64,000 nucleotides of DNA. It comes from JAGWJU01 sp035533295 (GTDB taxonomy: Bacteria; Elusimicrobiota; Elusimicrobia; UBA1565; UBA9628). Positions 42,101 through 51,852 of this stretch are shown piece after piece. How positions within the stretch are numbered: the first letter of the stretch is position 1; the number at the start of each line of letters is the position of its first letter. A program made the position numbers and the translations under genes. The stretch lies in NCBI GenBank assembly GCA_035533295.1, contig DATLUA010000038.1, forward strand, positions 1-64,000, read 5' to 3'. The notes below the pieces were generated by a model that saw nothing but the letters and a program-made list of their open reading frames with translations, searched no databases and was not told the origin of the DNA.

Positions 42101-44092
42101 ATGCTCGAGCGCCTCAAGCGTCTGATACTGGGATCTCCCCGCGACATCAAGGATCCGGAGATTTTCGACCGGATTTCCCTCATCGCCTTCCTGGCTTGGG
42201 TGGGCCTGGGGGCGGACGGCTTATCCTCCTCCTGCTACGGCCCCGAGGAATCCTTCCGAGTCCTGGGCGCCCACACGAGCCTGGCCGTTTTCGTGGCCAT
42301 CGCAACGGCGCTGACGGTCTTCATCATCGCTTACGCTTATTCCCGCGTCATCGAGCACTTCCCTTTCGGCGGCGGCGGCTACACCGTGGCGACCAAGCTC
42401 CTGGGCCCCTCCTTCGGACTGGTTTCCGGCTGCGCGCTGCTGGCCGACTATTTTTTGACCATCACCGTCTCCATCGTCTCCGGGACCGACGCTTTTTTCA
42501 GCTTTCTATCGCCCGGCCTGTCCCATTGGAAGCTCGCCGTGGAGACCGCGCTCATCATCTTCATGACGCTCATGAACCTGCGCGGCGTCAAGGAATCCAT
42601 TAAAATCCTGGCGCCCATCTTCATTCTCTTCCTGGTCACGCACGCCACGCTGATCTTCGGGACGTTTTTTCTTCACGCGCGGGCCCTCCCGCAAATCACC
42701 AGCCAAGTCGGCTCGAACCTGGGCTCAAGCCTCACGACTTTGGGCTTGGCCGGCATGACCGCCTTGTTCCTGCGCGCCTACGCCATGGGCGCCGGCACTT
42801 ACACCGGAATCGAAGCCGTTTCCAACGGCCTGCAGATCATGCGCGAGCCCAAGGTCGAGACCGGCAAGCGGACCATGCTCTACATGGCCGTTTCCCTGGC
42901 CGTGACCGCGGGCGGCATCATCTTGTGCTATCTCTTGGTCGATGTCCACGCGGTGCCGGGGCAGACCATGAACGCCGCGCTCATCAGCCGCTTCATCGCG
43001 CGCACGGGCTTAAGCGGCACTGTTTCCGGCCACGGGTTTCTGGTAATGACCTTGGTCGCGGAGGCGGCGCTTTTGGTCATCGCGGCGCAGGCCGGCTTCG
43101 TGGACGGCCCCCGCATCATGGCCAACATGGCGCACGACTCCTGGATGCCGCACCGCTTCGGCACGCTTTCCGACCGCCTGACCGTGCAGGACGGCGTGCT
43201 GGTCATGTCCCTGGCCTCGTTGTTTCTTCTTTGGGACACGCACGGGGACATCACGACGCTCGTGGTCATGTACTCCATCAACGTGTTCGTCACCTTCAGC
43301 CTAACGCAGGCGGCCATGATCCGCTTCTGGCTGCGCGGCCGCAAGACCAAGCCCGATTGGAAAAACCAGATTTCCATCCACGTCGTGGGCTTCGTGCTCT
43401 GCGCCGGCATGCTCGTGCTCAACATGGTCATCAAATTCGCCGAGGGCGGCTGGGAGACCATGCTCATCACTTCCGGCATCATTTCCCTGTGCCTGCTCAT
43501 CCGCGCCCATTACCTGGCGGTCAAGCGCAAACTCTCGCGCTTGGACGATATCCTCACCGCCCTGCCCGAGAATTCCCGGCCGACGGCGGCGCCCACGCTC
43601 GACCCCAAGGCGCCCACCGCCGTGGTCCTGGTCGGAGGCTACGGGGGGCTCGGCATCCACTCGCTCTTGGCCATCCAGCGGCTCTTCCCGAACTATTTCA
43701 AGAACTTCGTCTTTATTTCGGTGGGCGTCATCGACTCGGCCTCGTTCCACGGCGTAGGCGCGGTGGACGATTTGCGCCAAAGAACGGAGGACGAGCTCAA
43801 GCGCTACGTGGGGCTGGCCCGCAATTTGGGCTTGGCCGCGGACTACCGGCTGGGCGTGAGCACGGAAGTCGTCGAGGAGGCGGAGCGGCTTTCGCTGGAA
43901 ATCAGCCGGGAATACTCCCGCTCGGTGGTCTTCGCCGGGAAGCTGGTCTTCGAGCAGGAGCGCTGGTTCCAACGGGTCCTGCACAACGAGACCGGCTATC
44001 AGCTGCAGCGGCGTCTGCAGTTCTCCGGCATCAACACCATGGTTCTGCCCGTGCGGGTGCTTTCCGGCCTCCCGGCTAAGGTTCCTGCCTGA
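42101..44092 (+). CDS. APC-superfamily permease with cytoplasmic C-domain (KimA-like)
   Basis: I start at the ATG at 42101 because TATAAT lies 10 nt before it (663 residues). About twelve membrane segments fill residues ~25-480. The early motif GADGLSSSCYGPEESF resembles the DALSSxAYGxEE of KimA-type potassium importers and related APC permeases. Residues ~500-660 form a soluble alpha/beta domain (AVVLVGGYGGLGIHSLLAI), also as in KimA. K+ uptake is the best guess; amino-acid transport is the alternative. Its 3' end overlaps the convergent symporter gene by 17 bp. Confidence 0.75.
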   Translation: MLERLKRLILGSPRDIKDPEIFDRISLIAFLAWVGLGADGLSSSCYGPEESFRVLGAHTSLAVFVAIATALTVFIIAYAYSRVIEHFPFGGGGYTVATKLLGPSFGLVSGCALLADYFLTITVSIVSGTDAFFSFLSPGLSHWKLAVETALIIFMTLMNLRGVKESIKILAPIFILFLVTHATLIFGTFFLHARALPQITSQVGSNLGSSLTTLGLAGMTALFLRAYAMGAGTYTGIEAVSNGLQIMREPKVETGKRTMLYMAVSLAVTAGGIILCYLLVDVHAVPGQTMNAALISRFIARTGLSGTVSGHGFLVMTLVAEAALLVIAAQAGFVDGPRIMANMAHDSWMPHRFGTLSDRLTVQDGVLVMSLASLFLLWDTHGDITTLVVMYSINVFVTFSLTQAAMIRFWLRGRKTKPDWKNQISIHVVGFVLCAGMLVLNMVIKFAEGGWETMLITSGIISLCLLIRAHYLAVKRKLSRLDDILTALPENSRPTAAPTLDPKAPTAVVLVGGYGGLGIHSLLAIQRLFPNYFKNFVFISVGVIDSASFHGVGAVDDLRQRTEDELKRYVGLARNLGLAADYRLGVSTEVVEEAERLSLEISREYSRSVVFAGKLVFEQERWFQRVLHNETGYQLQRRLQFSGINTMVLPVRVLSGLPAKVPA

Positions 44093-45587
44093 GCAGCCGC
44101 GCCCCGAAGAAAACGAAAAGCGCGCCGAACACGACGTAGAGCTGCCAGTACAGGGAGTGAATCTGCCCCCAAATCCCGCCTTGGGCGGCGTAATGCCACG
44201 AGATCATTTCCACGGCAAAGAGCGCGGCGGTGGGAAGCACCATAAGCCACGTGGCACGCCGCGAGGAAAGCTTCCAATCGGTCATGATGGCCGCGGCGAA
44301 GAGCCCCAGGAGCGGACCGTAGGTATAGGAGGTAACCCGGAAGGCCAGCCACAAGACGCGGTCAAGTCCGCTAAGGACGAGGGCCAGGACCAAAAATATC
44401 AGGCCGAAGGCCACGAAAGAGATGCGCGAGACGCGCACGAGTTCTTTTTGCCCGGCATCCTTGCCCCAGAAAGGCTTATAAAAATCCATGACGAAGGCCG
44501 TGGACAAGGACGCCAGGGCCGAGTCCGCGCTGCCCATCGCCGCCGAGGCCAAGGCGGCAAGCAAAAGCCCGCGCAGTCCCGGGGGCATCACGGCCAGAAT
44601 AAAGCGGGGAAAGACGTGATCCGGATCGCGCATGCCGGCGACGAACGCCGGATGCGCCTGCGCATAGGCGTAGAGGCCGACGCCGATGCTCAGGAAAATA
44701 AACGTGATGGGGATGCCCGCCAATCCCCAAACGATGAGGGACCAACGCGCTTTTTTCTCGTCACGGCAGGCCAGAAGCCTCTGCACCATGTCCTGGTCGA
44801 CGCCGTAAGCGGCCGAGGAGTTGAAGAACCCCCAAATCACCATCAGCGCCAGGAGAGCGAGATTCTTGCGCTTGTAGAGCTCCAGGAAATTAAACTTGTC
44901 GTAGAGCGTCCCGTCCGGGCGAATAGCGTGCCTTCCGGCCGCGATGATGCCGGGAATTCCTCCTGGAACGTGCAGGACGATGTAGACGGCGGAAATAACG
45001 GCGCCGGAAATGAGCAGCACGAACTGCAGGGTGTCTGTCCACGCCACGGCCCGGCCGCCGCCCATGGTCGTGTAGGCCAGGATGGCCAGCACCACGAAAA
45101 CGACGCAGTGCGCGTAAGAAACGCCGCCGCCGGCCACGACCTGCAGGACTTTGGCGATGACGACCACGCGCACGGTCGAGGCCATCGTGCGGGTGATGAG
45201 AAAATAGGCCGAGGCGGTCACACGCGCGCCCGAGCCGAAGCGCTGGGCGATGATCTCGTAGATGGAGGTGACCTTGAACTTCTGGAAGCAGGGGATGAAC
45301 ACGAAGGCGATGAAGACAGTGGCCATGATGTCGCCGGCGTTGCTCAAAAGATAGCGGTAGTCCGAGGCGTAGCCCTCGGCCGGAACGCCCACGAAGGTCA
45401 GCGCGCTGATGCAGGCGGCGAAGAAGCTGGCCGTGGCCACCAGCCAGGGGATGGAACGGCTGGCGAGAAAATAATCCTCGGTGGTCTTGGCGGTGCGGCG
45501 GGCGGCCCACCAGCCGATCCAGCCCAGGATGGCAAGATAGGAGACGAGAATCGCGCCGTCTAGAAATCCCAGGTGAAGCGGCGCCAA
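44076..45587 (-). CDS. Sodium:solute symporter (SSS family)
   Basis: The 503-residue product has about thirteen membrane segments typical of the SSS family: LAILGWIGWWAARRTAKTTEDYFLASRS at the N-terminus (residues ~17-44), then FVGVPAEGYASDYRYL and AYGVDQDMVQRLLACRD. The family couples Na+ entry to uptake of sugars, amino acids, vitamins or others; the substrate cannot be told. It starts 8 bp after the surA-like gene, so both probably form an operon. Confidence 0.88.
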   Translation of the reverse strand: MAPLHLGFLDGAILVSYLAILGWIGWWAARRTAKTTEDYFLASRSIPWLVATASFFAACISALTFVGVPAEGYASDYRYLLSNAGDIMATVFIAFVFIPCFQKFKVTSIYEIIAQRFGSGARVTASAYFLITRTMASTVRVVVIAKVLQVVAGGGVSYAHCVVFVVLAILAYTTMGGGRAVAWTDTLQFVLLISGAVISAVYIVLHVPGGIPGIIAAGRHAIRPDGTLYDKFNFLELYKRKNLALLALMVIWGFFNSSAAYGVDQDMVQRLLACRDEKKARWSLIVWGLAGIPITFIFLSIGVGLYAYAQAHPAFVAGMRDPDHVFPRFILAVMPPGLRGLLLAALASAAMGSADSALASLSTAFVMDFYKPFWGKDAGQKELVRVSRISFVAFGLIFLVLALVLSGLDRVLWLAFRVTSYTYGPLLGLFAAAIMTDWKLSSRRATWLMVLPTAALFAVEMISWHYAAQGGIWGQIHSLYWQLYVVFGALFVFFGARLLRQEP

Positions 45588-45595
45588 AAAGCCCC

Positions 45596-46477
45596 CTAGG
45601 GCGTCTTAATTAGCGCTTTATTAGGAACAATTTTGGCTTTTTGGCGCAATTCCTGCAGGAGCTTCGGCCACGCCTTGGTGATCTTGTCGGCCAGCAGCGC
45701 GGTCTTAAGGCGAGAGGAAATTTCCTTATAAGTCGCCGGTTTTGACTGCCGGAAGCTCACGACTTTGAGGATAAAATACCCGTTGGAAAGGCGCAGGGGT
45801 CCGACCACGTCCCCAGGCTTGGCCGCGAACACCGCCTTTCCGATCTGCGGCTGGAGCATCCCGCGCGGGATAAAACCCATGTCGCCGCCCTGATTTTTGG
45901 TGGCGTTGTCCAGGGACACCTCGGCGGCCACCTTGGAGAAATCGGCTCCCGACTTGAGCGCCACGAGCAAATCGTTGGCCGAGTTCTCGCTGGCCACCAT
46001 GATGTCGCTCACGCGCGCGGCCCCGGGCACGCCCAGGGTGTCCTTGTTCGCGTCGAAATACTTGCGAACCTCCTCATCCGAAACGGAAATCTTGTCGGCC
46101 TTCTTGACCAAGTCCTCGCGCATGACCTGATCCTCTATCTGGCGGCGCAGCGCGGCCAAGCTCGACCCGGTCGCGACCAAGCGCGCCTCGAAGGTTTTTT
46201 GATCCTTGAACTGCTTCTGGATGTCCTTGATCCGCGCGTCGACCTCTTTCTTGTCCGGGCTGATATGGTAGTCCTTCATCGCCTTCTCAATCAGGATATT
46301 ATTGACCAGGTCGCCGAGCGCGGCGTTCCCATAATTCTGGACGGCGAAGGCCGATATTTGGGCCTGCGTCACCGGCGTTCCATCCACGCTCAAGACGACG
46401 TCTTTTTTTCCTTGCGCCCAAAGCGGCGCGGCCATGAAAATGGCGCAAGCGGCGGTCAAAATTTTATTCAAGCGCAT
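45596..46477 (-). CDS. SurA/PrsA-type periplasmic foldase (PpiC parvulin domain)
   Basis: The 293-residue product has a signal peptide (MRLNKILTAACAIFMAAPLWA) and an N-terminal helical chaperone region (~25-145). A parvulin domain follows (~155-250: ARVSDIMVASENSANDL, ADFSKVAAEVSLDNATKNQG, GDMGFIPRGMLQPQIG). It should help fold outer-membrane or exported proteins. The start has GAGGAGG, and a TATTAT box lies 13 nt before the ATG. It is divergent from the S2P-type gene. Confidence 0.9.
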   Translation of the reverse strand: MRLNKILTAACAIFMAAPLWAQGKKDVVLSVDGTPVTQAQISAFAVQNYGNAALGDLVNNILIEKAMKDYHISPDKKEVDARIKDIQKQFKDQKTFEARLVATGSSLAALRRQIEDQVMREDLVKKADKISVSDEEVRKYFDANKDTLGVPGAARVSDIMVASENSANDLLVALKSGADFSKVAAEVSLDNATKNQGGDMGFIPRGMLQPQIGKAVFAAKPGDVVGPLRLSNGYFILKVVSFRQSKPATYKEISSRLKTALLADKITKAWPKLLQELRQKAKIVPNKALIKTP

Positions 46478-46663
46478 CGTTCCTCCTCAAATAATAGCGG
46501 ACCGAATTTATACTTTGCCACTTTAGCATTCAGCCCGGGGATTTGTCTAGAAACATTCGGCCCGAGCCGGGTCCAAGGGCCTAAAACGGTCTGGGCCATT
46601 TAACGCCGCCGCGAAGGTCCTTGGGCTCAGGGCGCCGCCCGATGGCCCTGCCATAATAGCGTC

Positions 46664-48484
46664 ATGACCTCCACCAAACGCGGTCTCGCCTTCGCGCTCT
46701 CGCTTTTTGTTTTTGCCTCCGCCCCGGGCTTGCCCGCCTATGCCGCGGCCGCGGAGGTTTTCGACGCCGCGCCGGCCCAGGTCGCGCCTCCGGCCTGGAT
46801 TCCCGTTTTAGGCGCGGCGTCCACCGAAATGGACGCCCTGCAAGACCCCGCGGCGCAAAACGTTTCGGGCATCCTGGATCAGATCCAACTGGAGGCCGTC
46901 CTTCATCCCGGCTCCGCGGACGCCCTGGCCTTCATCGGCAAGCTGCCGGCCGCCGCGGACACGCCGGAAAAAATTTCGGCTCTTCCTCGGGAAGAGCGCC
47001 TCCAAGTCCTCTCCCAAGCGGTCGCCGCCGCCGGCCGGAAGCTTTCCGCCCAGGCCGCGCCGCTCGTCGCCGATCTTTCCCGTCCCGGGTTCAAGCCCTC
47101 CGCCGCCCAACGCCGGGTCCTTAGCCATCTGGCTTCCGCGTGGTTTTATCTTCCTCCGGCCCAGGCCGCGGCCGTGCGGGACCTCGCGCGCCGGGAAACC
47201 GAGCGCAGCGCCGTTCAAAAGGCCAAGAACCTGGCGCGCTCGCTGGCGGGCAAGATTTACCCCGTTCCCGTTCTCGATCCGGAAGTCGCGGCGGGCGCGC
47301 GGATGATGTTTGCCCGGCTGCGCCCCGCCCTTGCCCAAGCCGCGTCCGGCCCGTGCGAGACGGCCGTGAAAGACATTTTGGCGCCGCAGGCCGCGCAGGC
47401 GCTGGCGCAAGCCTCCCGCAGCCTGGCGGAGCGCGGGCATCCGCGCGGCGCGCTTTGGACCGCGGTCCTTAAAAACCATCGCCAAATTTTCGGCGCAATG
47501 GCCGAGGAGCGGATGGTCAAAGCTCTAAAAAACAACGGCCGATGGACGGAGTTGGTTTCGGCCCTGTCGCTGGCCGCGGCCGGAGAACTCGCGCGCGAGG
47601 ACGACGCCGAAGCGGCGGCGGTCCTGCGCAAGGCCGGAGCCGATTATGATTTGCGTCTGCCCATCCCGTCATGGCACCCGCTGGCCGGACAATTTGAGAG
47701 CGTCGCGGACGCCTTGTCCTCCTTCTACGGCCCGCCCGAGGAAGAACCCCTGGGGCCCGGCCTGCGCTTGGGACGGCCCTTCGGCATTCCCGTCGTAATA
47801 CGATCGGGAACCGCCTTGGCCTTGGCCCTCATCGGTGTGCAGATGTTCCAGGAAACGTCCATGGTGATGCCGGGCGCCGCCAAATCGTCGCTGGCCTTCC
47901 TCGCCGGAATCTCCGCCGTCCTCATCTACGGCTCGGTTCTGGCCCACGAGTTCGGCCACGCCCTCATGGCGCGGGCGCGGGGCATCGGAACGCACAAAAT
48001 CACCTTGAACATCATGGGCGGCGCGGCCTTCATCGACCACGAAGCCCGCAAGCCGCTGACCGATTTCCTCGTCGCCGCCGCCGGGCCGGCCGTCAACGTG
48101 CTGCTGGCCGCGGCGTGCTTCGCGCCGGCCTTTTTCCACATCGGCGTCCCCCATCTTCTCGCGCAAGCGCTGGTCCCCTTCGTCCTGACCAATTTGCTCC
48201 TGGCGGGGTTCAACATCCTGCCCGTGCTTCCCATGGACGGCGGGCTCATGCTGAGGGCCGTCCTCTCTGCGATAATGCGGGACGACTACCGGGCCGCGCG
48301 CGCCGCGGAAAAAACCGCCAAAATCGTCGCCATCGCCTCTTTAGCCGCGGCGGCGGCGCTGCTTATTTCCGGACACGCCGCGGCGGCGATGGCGGTGGTG
48401 TTTTTGAGCGCGGTGGGCTTCATGCCCCACGTCATCTCCCATCCGGGGACGACGCTGGTCTCGTCTAAAACAAAAACCAGCTAG
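46664..48484 (+). CDS. Site-2-protease-type (M50) membrane metalloprotease with exported N-domain
   Basis: The 606-residue product has a signal peptide (~1-28), a helical Ala-rich region (~30-365) that should be periplasmic, and a C-terminal M50 peptidase. The zinc site is VLAHEFGHALMARARG (HEFGH at 428-432), and the third ligand is in NILPVLPMDGG (Asp525). M50 enzymes cut membrane proteins in regulated proteolysis. The large signal-peptided N-domain in place of a PDZ is unusual. Only six bases separate a CATAAT box from the ATG. The stop abuts the bcp stop. Confidence 0.88.
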   Translation: MTSTKRGLAFALSLFVFASAPGLPAYAAAAEVFDAAPAQVAPPAWIPVLGAASTEMDALQDPAAQNVSGILDQIQLEAVLHPGSADALAFIGKLPAAADTPEKISALPREERLQVLSQAVAAAGRKLSAQAAPLVADLSRPGFKPSAAQRRVLSHLASAWFYLPPAQAAAVRDLARRETERSAVQKAKNLARSLAGKIYPVPVLDPEVAAGARMMFARLRPALAQAASGPCETAVKDILAPQAAQALAQASRSLAERGHPRGALWTAVLKNHRQIFGAMAEERMVKALKNNGRWTELVSALSLAAAGELAREDDAEAAAVLRKAGADYDLRLPIPSWHPLAGQFESVADALSSFYGPPEEEPLGPGLRLGRPFGIPVVIRSGTALALALIGVQMFQETSMVMPGAAKSSLAFLAGISAVLIYGSVLAHEFGHALMARARGIGTHKITLNIMGGAAFIDHEARKPLTDFLVAAAGPAVNVLLAAACFAPAFFHIGVPHLLAQALVPFVLTNLLLAGFNILPVLPMDGGLMLRAVLSAIMRDDYRAARAAEKTAKIVAIASLAAAAALLISGHAAAAMAVVFLSAVGFMPHVISHPGTTLVSSKTKTS

Positions 48485-48952
48485 CTAGAGGGCTTGCCGC
48501 ACGCTCTCGACGTGCCCGGGAACGCTCACCTTGCGCCAGATGTTCTTAATCCGGCCGTCGAGGCCGATGACGAAGGTGGAGCGCTCGACGCCCATATACT
48601 TGCGGCCGTACATGGACTTTTCCTTCCACACGCCGTAGGCGGAGCACAAGGCCTTATCCTCGTCAACCAAGAGCGGAAAGGGCAGCGACTGTTTTTCCTT
48701 GAATGACGCATGGCTCTTGGCCGAGTCCGGGCTGACCCCCAAGACCGCCGCGCCTTTTTTCTTGAGGGCGGCGTGCTGGTCGCGGAAATCGCAGGCCTCC
48801 GCCGTGCAGCCCGAGGTGTTGTCCTTGGGATAGAAGTAAAGCACGAGGGTCTTCCCCTTATAGTCCGCGAGCGCGCGGCGCGCCCCCGTCTCGTCCACGG
48901 CTGAAAAATCCGGGGCTTTATCCCCGACTTGAAGCTCGGCAATTTTCGTCAT
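48485..48952 (-). CDS. bcp: Thiol peroxidase / thioredoxin-dependent peroxiredoxin
   Basis: The start at 48952 follows TATCAT by 6 nt and gives 155 residues, the usual Bcp length. The peroxidatic Cys49 and resolving Cys54 are in DNTSGCTAEACDFRD. PKDNT and FKEKQSLPFPLLVD are typical. It reduces hydrogen and organic peroxides with thioredoxin, in the cytoplasm. Its stop codon directly adjoins that of the convergent protease gene. Confidence 0.95.
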   Translation of the reverse strand: MTKIAELQVGDKAPDFSAVDETGARRALADYKGKTLVLYFYPKDNTSGCTAEACDFRDQHAALKKKGAAVLGVSPDSAKSHASFKEKQSLPFPLLVDEDKALCSAYGVWKEKSMYGRKYMGVERSTFVIGLDGRIKNIWRKVSVPGHVESVRQAL

Positions 48953-49033
48953 GCCCGGATGATAACAGATGAGCCGAAGGCGGATCAAACCGGGCGGATC
49001 CTCTCGGCCCTTTGGCTATAATGTCCCCACCTT

Positions 49034-50869
49034 ATGCCCTCGAAACGATTCGCGCCGCTAGAGCGGACGGCCGTGGGCGCGGAAGCCTGGCCGCGGGTTG
49101 CCGCCTGGGCGCTGACCGCAGCCTGCCTTCTCTCGGCTCTCTTCGTCTTGCGCGGCACCCTGGACATGGGCGCGGCGGGCGTTTTCCGCGCGCCCGTCAT
49201 GGATCAATGGAGCTTCCTCAACCGCATGCGGCTGTGGCAGACCGGACAGCAGAGTTTTTGGGCGCTTCTCTGGCGGCAGCACAACGAGCACCGGATGATT
49301 TTGGGGCTCCTGATCCTGGTCTTGGATCAGGCGCTGGTCGCGGCCCGCGGAACTTTCGCCGCGGCCTGTTCGTGGGCCTTCCAGGGGCTGCACGCTTTGT
49401 TGTGGTGCGCGCTTTACTGGAAAATGGAAAAATCCGCCGCGCCGCGGATGGCCTACGCGGCGCTCGTTCTAGGCGCCTTTTTTTCCGCCGCCCAATTCGA
49501 GAACTTTATTTGGCCCTTTCAGGCCAACTTCATCGCCGTTTTCCTGCTGGCCTCCGCCGCCGTTCTGTGCTTTCTTCGCCACTGCCGGACACGGCGCCCC
49601 GTGTTCCTCGTTTCGGCGCTGGCGCTCGCGGCGGGAACGACGTTCTGCATGGCCAACGGCGTCCTGCTCTGGCCGATTTTCCTGCTCATGGCCGCAGCGG
49701 AAAGCGCTCCGCCGAGAACCGGCGTCGCCGTCTTGGCCTCGGGCGCCGCGATCTTGGCGGCCTACTTGCACGGCTACGCGACCCCCGAGCAGCAGGCCAA
49801 TCCGGTTTTTTCCCTCCTTCACCCGGAGCTTTTGACGGGCTATCTGGGAGCCTATTTCTTGAACGTTTGGGCTCGTGTTCCGGCGTTCGTCACGCCCGTG
49901 CGCGCCGGACTCTTCGCGGAAGCGCTTTTCACGGCATTCTTCGGCGCTTATCTCCGGCGGAGGATCCGCGGCCAAGCTCTGGATTACTCCTTCTACGCCT
50001 ACTCGTCCCTGTTTCTCTTCGGCACCGCGGCCTTGACGGCGTTGGGCCGCATCAATTACGGCTGGGCGCAGGCCCAAAGCTCCCGCTACGCCACTCCCGC
50101 CCTGATATTCTGGATTTCCTTGGCTTCGGCGGCCTGCTTGTTCGCGAGCCGCCGCGAGAGCGCGGCGTGGAAAATTCTAGGGGTCCCGCTCATTGCCGCC
50201 GCCATGTTCTCCGGAATGATTCTTCCCAAGCAGGCTTCCCGCGTCTCGGCGGGCGCCGACTGGACGCGGCAAGTGAACATTTCCGGACTTTCCCTCGCCG
50301 TCGGCGCCTTCGATGCGGCGGCGTGGGCCCGCCTCTATCCGGGGCCTGCAACGATTTTGTCGCTTCTGCCCTATCTCAAATCGCGGCGGCTTTCCCTGTT
50401 CAGCGATCCGGACGTGGGGAAAATCGGGCGGCCGCTTTTCTCCTTTCTGACCGAAACTGCTCCCGGGCAGTGCGCCGGCTCGTTTTCCGGATTAATCCCC
50501 GTTGCCGCCGACGCGCCCGGACTCCGGGTCGGACGCGTGTTCGGGCAAGCCTGGGCGAGCGCGGCGCGGATGCGGCCTTTGCAGACCGTCTTCATCACCG
50601 ATGGGCGCGGCACGGTGGTGGGGCTTGCCTACGCCTTTCGGCCTGTGAAGCGTTTATTCCCCTCTCCCGATCCGCTGCGCGGCGCGTGGGGCGGCTATGC
50701 CCGGCTGGCGCCGAAAACACGCCGCCTTTTCGCCTACGGGGTCCTGCCCCGGGCGCGCGCGGCATGCCTCGTCGGCGTCTTAAGTCTCGAGCCGATGAGA
50801 CGCTCCAGCGCCGCCCATACATCGGCAGCAGCCGCGGTCGCGGCTCCGGGCCTCAAATCGCGCCTATAG
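49034..50869 (+). CDS. Polytopic membrane protein of unknown function (GT-C-like)
   Basis: The 611-residue product has about ten to twelve membrane segments across residues ~20-410 and a soluble C-terminal part. The ATG at 49034 lies 11 nt after TATAAT; another overlapping frame starting near 49012 is a shadow. An N-terminal loop MDQWSFLNRMRLWQTGQQSFWALL followed by QHNEHRM resembles GT-C-type or EpsG-like membrane enzymes with acidic loop residues, but no family is sure. Its 3' end overlaps the convergent GT9 gene by 136 bp. The neighbour suggests a role in envelope glycans. Confidence 0.72.
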   Translation: MPSKRFAPLERTAVGAEAWPRVAAWALTAACLLSALFVLRGTLDMGAAGVFRAPVMDQWSFLNRMRLWQTGQQSFWALLWRQHNEHRMILGLLILVLDQALVAARGTFAAACSWAFQGLHALLWCALYWKMEKSAAPRMAYAALVLGAFFSAAQFENFIWPFQANFIAVFLLASAAVLCFLRHCRTRRPVFLVSALALAAGTTFCMANGVLLWPIFLLMAAAESAPPRTGVAVLASGAAILAAYLHGYATPEQQANPVFSLLHPELLTGYLGAYFLNVWARVPAFVTPVRAGLFAEALFTAFFGAYLRRRIRGQALDYSFYAYSSLFLFGTAALTALGRINYGWAQAQSSRYATPALIFWISLASAACLFASRRESAAWKILGVPLIAAAMFSGMILPKQASRVSAGADWTRQVNISGLSLAVGAFDAAAWARLYPGPATILSLLPYLKSRRLSLFSDPDVGKIGRPLFSFLTETAPGQCAGSFSGLIPVAADAPGLRVGRVFGQAWASAARMRPLQTVFITDGRGTVVGLAYAFRPVKRLFPSPDPLRGAWGGYARLAPKTRRLFAYGVLPRARAACLVGVLSLEPMRRSSAAHTSAAAAVAAPGLKSRL

Positions 50870-51720
50870 AAATCGCGTAAAAGCCGCGGGCCGATAATTT
50901 TTTCAAGCCGGCCGTAGCCGTGGATTTCCCAGGGACTCGTGCAGAGAAAAATCGCGGCCGCGGGCTTGCCCAGGGCCAGGGCCAGGTGCATGGCCAGCGT
51001 ATCCCCGGAGACGACCGCGTCGCAGCCGGCGATATCCGAAACGTAGTCCGCGAGCGAGCGCCTCTGGCGGAGAATCTTGACCGCGGCGCCAGCGCGCCGC
51101 AGGCGCCGAGCCAATTCGGAATATCCCCGCCAGGCTTTGCCGGGCCAGCGGCCGCCCACGCGCGGCTCAAGGCCCACGCGCGCGCCGTCGCGGCGCTTAA
51201 CATCCGACGCGGGCAGGAGATTCCCGCGCTCAATCCAATATTCCTCGCCGCGAAAAGGCAGTCCCGCCATGGCGAATAAAATTTCTTGATAACTTTTCCG
51301 GTTTTTTTTCTTGAGCGCGTCCGCCCGCCGGCGGCCCAGCCGTGAAATGAGCCCCATATCGAACCAGGGCGCCGAGGATTTCGTGTAAACAAGCCTCCCG
51401 CCGCCGGCCGGCTTGACGCCGATAAAGCTCCGGGCCGGAAACCCGGCGGCCACGGCCGCGGCGCGGGCGTCTTCCTCGAGGGAAAATACGGCGTCGAAAG
51501 AAAGGCCGAGGAATTGCCGCCAGGAGCCCAGCTCGCAGGCTCCGGCCAGGACCCGGCGCGGCAGGATGCCCAGCGCCTCGCGGCTCGTGATCCAGTAGGC
51601 CTCGGCTTTGAGCGCGCGCAGAAGCGGCGTGGTCCGAACGACGTCTCCCAGGGCTCCGATCTTGACGATGAGAACGCGGCGCTTGGTCGAAAAAGCGCTC
51701 CTGCCGGAAAACGGGGCCAT
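50734..51720 (-). CDS. GT9-family (heptosyltransferase-like) glycosyltransferase
   Basis: The 328-residue product, started at the ATG at 51720 (TACGAT box 11 nt upstream), has the GT9 N-terminus RRVLIVKIGALGDVVRTTPLLRALK. The nucleotide-sugar binding C-domain reads VVSGDTLAMHLALALGKPAAAIFL, in which Asp-Thr and His are typical. GT9 enzymes add heptose or other sugars to the LPS core. No heptose-nucleotide genes are present here, so the sugar is uncertain. The last ~45 codons lie over the convergent membrane-protein gene. Confidence 0.85.
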   Translation of the reverse strand: MAPFSGRSAFSTKRRVLIVKIGALGDVVRTTPLLRALKAEAYWITSREALGILPRRVLAGACELGSWRQFLGLSFDAVFSLEEDARAAAVAAGFPARSFIGVKPAGGGRLVYTKSSAPWFDMGLISRLGRRRADALKKKNRKSYQEILFAMAGLPFRGEEYWIERGNLLPASDVKRRDGARVGLEPRVGGRWPGKAWRGYSELARRLRRAGAAVKILRQRRSLADYVSDIAGCDAVVSGDTLAMHLALALGKPAAAIFLCTSPWEIHGYGRLEKIIGPRLLRDFYRRDLRPGAATAAAADVWAALERLIGSRLKTPTRHAARARGRTP

Positions 51721-51795
51721 AACTTGGCCGTATCGTATCAAATCTCAGGCGCGGCTCCAGCGGGTTTTCGCGAGACCCCAGCCATCTCAAAAGCC

Positions 51796-51824
51796 TTGAC
51801 AAACGGGACCGGACCTGATATTAA
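51796..51824 (+). promoter_or_regulatory. Sigma70-type promoter of the pil operon
   Basis: TTGACA (51796-51801), a 17-nt spacer and TATTAA (51819-51824) fit the consensus well. Transcription would start near 51831, giving a leader of about 115 nt that carries the attenuator-like structure before pilM. Confidence 0.8.
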
Positions 51825-51852
51825 TGTAGCAGGCCACCGAGAATTCGGATGC

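Noticed and set aside
49012..50880. Alternative plus-strand frame starting at 49012 as the gene
   Set aside because: Its translation is Arg/Ser-rich with no membrane segments, while the 49034 frame shows clear membrane helices and a TATAAT box.
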